Of a stretch of 64,000 nucleotides of DNA, positions 60,282 through 64,000 are shown piece by piece. The stretch lies in contig JAIXQP010000017.1 of assembly GCA_027485675.1 (NCBI GenBank), positions 62,001 through 126,000 of the forward strand. The letters run 5' to 3'. The stretch's first letter is position 1. Every line of letters begins with the position of its first letter. The translations under genes were made by a program, and so were the position numbers. Source of the DNA: Terriglobales bacterium. Lineage in GTDB: Bacteria; Acidobacteriota; Terriglobia; Bryobacterales; Bryobacteraceae. The notes under the pieces are model-generated. The model worked only from the letters and a program-made list of their open reading frames with translations. It searched no databases and was not told where the DNA came from.

Positions 60282-61360
60282 CGCTGAATGCGGGCCGAAC
60301 CACCCTTGGCCAAGGAGCGAACCTGCTCGACGGTGGCCATCGTCGTGTCGCCGGGGAACGTGGTCAACAGAGCGCCGTGAGCCCATCCGAGGCGCACGCA
60401 CTCCTCCGGCTCTTCCCCCGTCAACATCCCGAAGATGAGGCCGGCAGCAAACCCGTCGCCGCCGCCCACGCGATCGACCACGTCGAGCTCGCAGGTCGGG
60501 GAGACGTAGGTCTTCCCGTCGATCCACGCCACCGCACCCCAGCTGTGCCGGTTGGTCGAATGGACTTCCCGCAAGGTGGTTGCAACGACCTTGATCTGCG
60601 GATGCTGCGCGCGAACCCGGTCGATCATGCCGAAGAAGGTCGAAGGATCCAGCTTCGAGGAGGCCGCAACCTCCGGCCCGGGAATGCCGAGGCCCAACTG
60701 CAGATCCTCTTCGTTGCCGATCAGCACATCCACGTTCTTCACGATGCGGCCGATCACCTCAAGGGCGCGTTCATGGCCGCCGAGAATGTTCCAGAGCTTG
60801 GCGCGGTAGTTCAAGTCGAGCGAGACAATCGCGCCGGCTTTCTTGGCCGCTTCCATGCCTTCAATGATCAACTCGGGAGTGGTCTTGGAAAGCGCAGCGA
60901 AAATGCCCCCGCTGTGGAACCAGCGGACGCCCCCGCCGAAGATCTTCTCCCAGTCAAAATCACCCGGCTTCAATTGCGCGGCCGCTTCGTTGCACCGGTT
61001 GTAGAAAACGACAGGCGCCCGCATGCCTTGGCCGCGATCGCTATACACCGTGGCCATATTCGGCCCGTGCACTCCATCGTGTTTGAACCGCTTGTAGAAC
61101 GGCTTGACCCCCATCGCTTTCACGCGTTCCGCGATTAGTTCCCCGATGGGATAGTCCACCATGGCAGAGACCACACCCGTGTGGAGCCCGAAGCAATCTG
61201 CCAGATTCGCAGCGACGTTAAATTCGCCTCCGCTCACATGGATATGACAGTCGGTGGCTTTCCGGAAGGGAATGACACCAGGGTCAAGGCGATGAATCAG
61301 TGCGCCGAGCGCGACGAAGTCCAGAGCGCCGTCCGGACGAATAGAAAGACCGTATTTCAT
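60278..61360 (-). CDS. PfkB-family sugar kinase, probably 2-keto-3-deoxygluconate kinase-like
   Basis: A 360-residue ribokinase-fold kinase. Motifs: VSGGEFNVAANLADCFG (substrate lid), NYRAKLWNILGG, VLIGNEEDL and the catalytic VVDRVGGGDGFAAGLIFG with the general-base Asp. The pattern is close to KDG kinases and tagatose/fructokinase-like members. ATG at 61360 begins KYGLSIRPDG; the frame opens 15 codons earlier without similarity. It is convergent with the sugar-acid dehydratase gene, and the two would be consecutive steps (sugar acid to KDG to KDPG), a functional inference. Confidence 0.84.
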   Translation of the reverse strand: MKYGLSIRPDGALDFVALGALIHRLDPGVIPFRKATDCHIHVSGGEFNVAANLADCFGLHTGVVSAMVDYPIGELIAERVKAMGVKPFYKRFKHDGVHGPNMATVYSDRGQGMRAPVVFYNRCNEAAAQLKPGDFDWEKIFGGGVRWFHSGGIFAALSKTTPELIIEGMEAAKKAGAIVSLDLNYRAKLWNILGGHERALEVIGRIVKNVDVLIGNEEDLQLGLGIPGPEVAASSKLDPSTFFGMIDRVRAQHPQIKVVATTLREVHSTNRHSWGAVAWIDGKTYVSPTCELDVVDRVGGGDGFAAGLIFGMLTGEEPEECVRLGWAHGALLTTFPGDTTMATVEQVRSLAKGGSARIQR

Positions 61361-61380
61361 AGACGTGAAATTAGTGTATA

Positions 61381-61402
61381 ACGGCCGGCCCCAGCCGGCC
61401 GT
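61381..61402 (-). terminator. GC-rich hairpin after the NHL-repeat gene
   Basis: Perfect 9-bp arms ACGGCCGGC/GCCGGCCGT with a four-base loop, starting 6 bp after the stop of the NHL-repeat gene. The minus-strand tail (TATACACTAATTT) is only moderately T-rich, so it is a plausible but not textbook terminator that separates this gene from the kinase gene 21 bp further on. Confidence 0.6.
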
Positions 61403-61408
61403 CAAACT

Positions 61409-64000
61409 TTAGCGAACCGCGATCGTGGTTTGGATCGGGGTCCCGCCGCCCCGGTTGGAGTTGCTCGGGATCCCCTGATGCAGGATGGCCACAACGATGC
61501 TGTTGCCCGGCGGTACCGATTCCGGAACGCGCACGTTCAGCTGCCAGACGCCAACAAAGCCGGGCGCCAGACCGGAGAACTGTACCTCCGCGTCGGCCGT
61601 ATTGATGATCACGCGGGGACGGGACGGGGTGGAGATCAACCGGTCCGACGGAGCCGGTACGCCATCCGGCGGAGCATCCGGCAGGAACCCTTGCCCGGTG
61701 GCATACAGCTGAATCACCCGGCCGCGGCCAACGGGATTCGAAGTCGAATTGATCGTATTGTCTTCGTTTAGCGCGGCAATCTGGCCGCGGCCATTCTGCG
61801 TTGTCGTAAAGAAGCCCGGGGTGGCCACCGCCGCCGGCAGCGTGGAACTAGCCAGGATCTGCCCGGTTGACTTCTTCTGAACGAGAATATCGATCGTCCC
61901 CGAAGTCAGCGTGCTCATCGGCACATAGAAGTTGATGATCGTCGGCGAGAGGTAGTACAACGGAGCGGCAACTCCATTTACCAATACCTCGACATCATCC
62001 ATCTCCTTGGGAACGGGAACCGTCGAAAAGGTCATCGTCTGCTCGGTAAAGCGGATCCCGAGCGGCGCCATCGTGGCCACCAGCCCCGGCGAAAGGTCGC
62101 GGTCAAGGTAATGCGCCGCGCTAATCGCCACCAGACGCGCATAGTGGAACGCCAGCCGGTTGGTTCCATCGGCTACCACCAGATTGTCAAGCGGATCGAG
62201 CGCCAATGCCACCGGCAAGGGGGCGTCGATGCGGAAGTTGCCCAGCGGATTGAAGATCAACAGGTCAAAACGCGGGTAACGGATCAGACGATTGTTTTGG
62301 CCATCAGCCACCCAGATCTCGCCGGTGCGTTCGCTCACCGTAATGCCCTGCGGATTCCGTAAGTTGTCATTCGCCGTCAGCGTAGACCGCAACACCAGGA
62401 CCGGCGCTGGATCGTTCGCCGCCGCGGTCACTCGGTCGAAGATGGCGATTCGGCTCTTCCCCATGTCGCAAACATAAACGCGATCGTCCGTGTCCATGGC
62501 GATATGCCCCGGCACGTTGAAGCGGCTGTCCCCCTCCGGCGTGCTCTGAGAAGTAAAGTCGCGTTGGCCAAAAACCGTATCCGCGGCCTGCCCGTTCGTG
62601 AAATCGCCGCCGGCCGGACGCCGGAAGTACAACAGACGATTCAGCGAGGAGTCGGACACGATCAGGTGCCCGTCCAGGGTCAAAGCGATGCCATACGGCG
62701 AGCGCATGTTGGTTCGCGTCGGGTCGGTCAGCTTGATATTGAAGCCGCTTTGCCCAATCACGAGACTGGCCCGCTGCTGGCGATCCCGCGGCTGGTCAAA
62801 CGGACGGGCAAACCGCAACACCCGGCCGTTGCCAGTGTCGGACACCCACAGATTTCCCTGGGCGTCGGTGATCACACCCGTCGGATTAAACAAGCCGGTA
62901 TCATTCAATACGTCCGGATCATTCGCCGGAGAGTTCACAATCGCCGAGAACCGGTCCGCTTGTCCGATCACGATGTCGGCCAGATCACCCGGCTTCACCG
63001 TCAACGCATTAGCGAAACCCAGAATACGGTTGTTGCCGGAGTCGGCGACATAGAGCCGGGGCGGAGTGCTTGTCCGGTCAATCGTAATCCCTCCGCTCAA
63101 AACGGCGCGGCCCCCGTTATTGGGCAGTTCAAACTGGCCGGTGACGGTAAACAACTCCCGCCCCTCAATCAGATTGCGGGAGTTATACGTCATGCTCAAC
63201 TGCCCCTGCACCCGCGTCGCGGCCTGCAAGTTGTTCTGGCTAATGGGGATAATCAGCAGGCGGTGGTTCAGCGTGTCACACAGATACAGATCGGAGCCCG
63301 CCACAGCCGCCGTCGTCGGCCGGAAATACGACGAATCGGTCGCCGACCGCCCGCCGCGGTTGGCCCGGAAGCTCAGCAGATCCGGCTGGCCGAAGACGGC
63401 CCGCGCGGGAGGCGATGGAACCAACAACGTCTCTTCCGCCCAGCTTTCAAACGGATCATATCGGACAATTCGATGAACCAGCGTATCCACCACATAAAGC
63501 GAGTTGTTGATGATGAACATTCCCTCGGGCGTCTCCAAGGAGAATTCGTTCACCGGAGGCCGAGGCGGCTGACCCTGCACATTCACAACAATCCCAACGA
63601 CGCGCGCCGCGGCTGCCCCGGTCCGCAACGGTCCCGTGTAGACCATCACGCGGCCAACCTGATCGCCGACATAGAGGCGTCCGCTCCCATCGATCGCCAA
63701 AGCCGCAGGGAAACGCAATCCACCCTTATGCAGTGGTCCAAGTTGCCCGAGATCGAACGTATTCCGGGAGCTGAAGTCCGGCTGGCCGATTACGAGATCC
63801 GCCTCCGGATTGTTCGACGCACTATCCCCGAGTACCGAGGCCGGATACCGGACCACCCGATGGTTGCCCGGATCGGTCACCCACAAGTTCCCCTGCGGAT
63901 CAAACACCATCCCCACCCGGTAGCTGGCGCTGTCCCGAACAAAAGCGAGTGTCTTCGCTGAAGCGTTCAATTCGTTCTGGTTGGGAGCGTTCGAGGTAAA
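61409..64000 (-). CDS. NHL-repeat protein with Solibacter-type C-terminal domain (5' end cut by window)
   Basis: At least 864 residues; the frame is open to the last base of the window (reading FTSNAPNQNE before the TTG at 63970), so the N-terminus lies outside. The first 620 residues are NHL-type beta-propeller repeats (VFDPQGNLWVTDPGNHRVVR, AIDGSGRLYVGDQVGR, IDRTSTPPRLYVADSGNNRI, DAQGNLWVSDTGNGRVLRFA). The last 240 residues (VEVLVNGVAAPLYYLSPTII, VGRGRVIQLYATGQGF, WQLNVRVPESVPPGNSI) match the TIGR03437 C-terminal domain found in Solibacter-group Acidobacteriota. It is probably secreted or surface-exposed; the signal is not visible. Confidence 0.86.
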   Translation of the reverse strand, partial: FTSNAPNQNELNASAKTLAFVRDSASYRVGMVFDPQGNLWVTDPGNHRVVRYPASVLGDSASNNPEADLVIGQPDFSSRNTFDLGQLGPLHKGGLRFPAALAIDGSGRLYVGDQVGRVMVYTGPLRTGAAAARVVGIVVNVQGQPPRPPVNEFSLETPEGMFIINNSLYVVDTLVHRIVRYDPFESWAEETLLVPSPPARAVFGQPDLLSFRANRGGRSATDSSYFRPTTAAVAGSDLYLCDTLNHRLLIIPISQNNLQAATRVQGQLSMTYNSRNLIEGRELFTVTGQFELPNNGGRAVLSGGITIDRTSTPPRLYVADSGNNRILGFANALTVKPGDLADIVIGQADRFSAIVNSPANDPDVLNDTGLFNPTGVITDAQGNLWVSDTGNGRVLRFARPFDQPRDRQQRASLVIGQSGFNIKLTDPTRTNMRSPYGIALTLDGHLIVSDSSLNRLLYFRRPAGGDFTNGQAADTVFGQRDFTSQSTPEGDSRFNVPGHIAMDTDDRVYVCDMGKSRIAIFDRVTAAANDPAPVLVLRSTLTANDNLRNPQGITVSERTGEIWVADGQNNRLIRYPRFDLLIFNPLGNFRIDAPLPVALALDPLDNLVVADGTNRLAFHYARLVAISAAHYLDRDLSPGLVATMAPLGIRFTEQTMTFSTVPVPKEMDDVEVLVNGVAAPLYYLSPTIINFYVPMSTLTSGTIDILVQKKSTGQILASSTLPAAVATPGFFTTTQNGRGQIAALNEDNTINSTSNPVGRGRVIQLYATGQGFLPDAPPDGVPAPSDRLISTPSRPRVIINTADAEVQFSGLAPGFVGVWQLNVRVPESVPPGNSIVVAILHQGIPSNSNRGGGTPIQTTIAVR

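Noticed and set aside
59663-61138. 491-residue plus-strand frame
   Set aside because: It crosses the dehydratase in another frame and the kinase in antisense; no motif.
62504-63961. 485-residue plus-strand frame
   Set aside because: Antisense shadow of the NHL-repeat gene, whose repeats make its complement open.

Overview
The window reads as a chromosomal segment of a high-GC, Gram-negative soil-type bacterium, most likely Acidobacteriota of the Solibacter/Bryobacter group. The best single clue is the C-terminal domain of the NHL-repeat protein at the right edge, which resembles the Solibacter-specific TIGR03437 family. The many exported propeller proteins, amidohydrolases and sugar-handling enzymes fit. 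I see no insertion sequence, CRISPR array, integrase or rRNA operon. There is one tRNA, Val(GAC), at 23.9 kb.

Layout. 0-2.4 kb: an MFS transporter and an M19 dipeptidase on the minus strand. 2.5-15.4 kb: a surface-polysaccharide locus with tightly overlapping plus-strand genes (GT2-flippase fusion, GT4, acyltransferase, GT2, GT4, GT2, WecG/TagA-type transferase, GT39-like enzyme with C-terminal beta domains), followed by convergent minus-strand genes for an O-antigen ligase/polymerase-like protein and a methyltransferase. 15.5-17.9 kb: a NagA-like deacetylase and a ROK-family protein. 17.9-22.6 kb: one 1555-residue protein that joins radical SAM, a catalytically degenerate aldo/keto reductase, Cys clusters, three Ig-like repeats and a glutamate-1-semialdehyde-aminomutase-like transaminase. 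This is the most unusual gene here. 22.7-33.5 kb: glycosidase-like protein, tRNA, GtrB-like GT2, sugar isomerase, YtcJ-like amidohydrolase operon, MauE/DoxX-thioredoxin fusion, intact aldo/keto reductase, short UvrC homologue, cytoplasmic hybrid histidine kinase, YraN. 33.5-38.9 kb: a LysR regulator divergent from leuABCD, which ends in a clear terminator. 38.9-39.8 kb: remnants of an ORF6N-type gene and a frame-disrupted small membrane gene. 39.7-42.7 kb: hemL, a geranylgeranyl-reductase-like flavoprotein, a lipoprotein and a 55-residue ORF. 42.7-45.1 kb: a TolC-family protein with a palindrome-rich 3' region. 45.2-46.5 kb: pyrE and truA. 46.5-56.4 kb: nine closely packed minus-strand genes (photolyase, Tyr-less SDR, ArsA/Get3 ATPase, nagA, small ORF, IlvD/Edd dehydratase, membrane glycosyltransferase-like protein, two exported proteins). 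56.5-61.4 kb: oxidoreductase, small membrane protein, GNAT, an exact 133-bp tandem array, an enolase-superfamily dehydratase and a KDG-type sugar kinase. 61.4-64 kb: the NHL-repeat protein, cut by the window edge.

How the genes work together. The 2.5-15 kb block can build and flip a lipid-linked glycan, but no initiating phosphoglycosyltransferase or Wza/Wzc export gene is visible. Two NagA-type enzymes, a ROK protein, an IlvD/Edd dehydratase, an enolase-superfamily sugar-acid dehydratase and a KDG-type kinase point to amino-sugar and sugar-acid catabolism. leuABCD is a complete leucine branch with a LeuA that lacks the usual regulatory domain. Two findings stand out: the five-part radical-SAM fusion, and the 133-bp array, whose copies carry the ribosome-binding site, start codon and first codons of the downstream gene in exact register.
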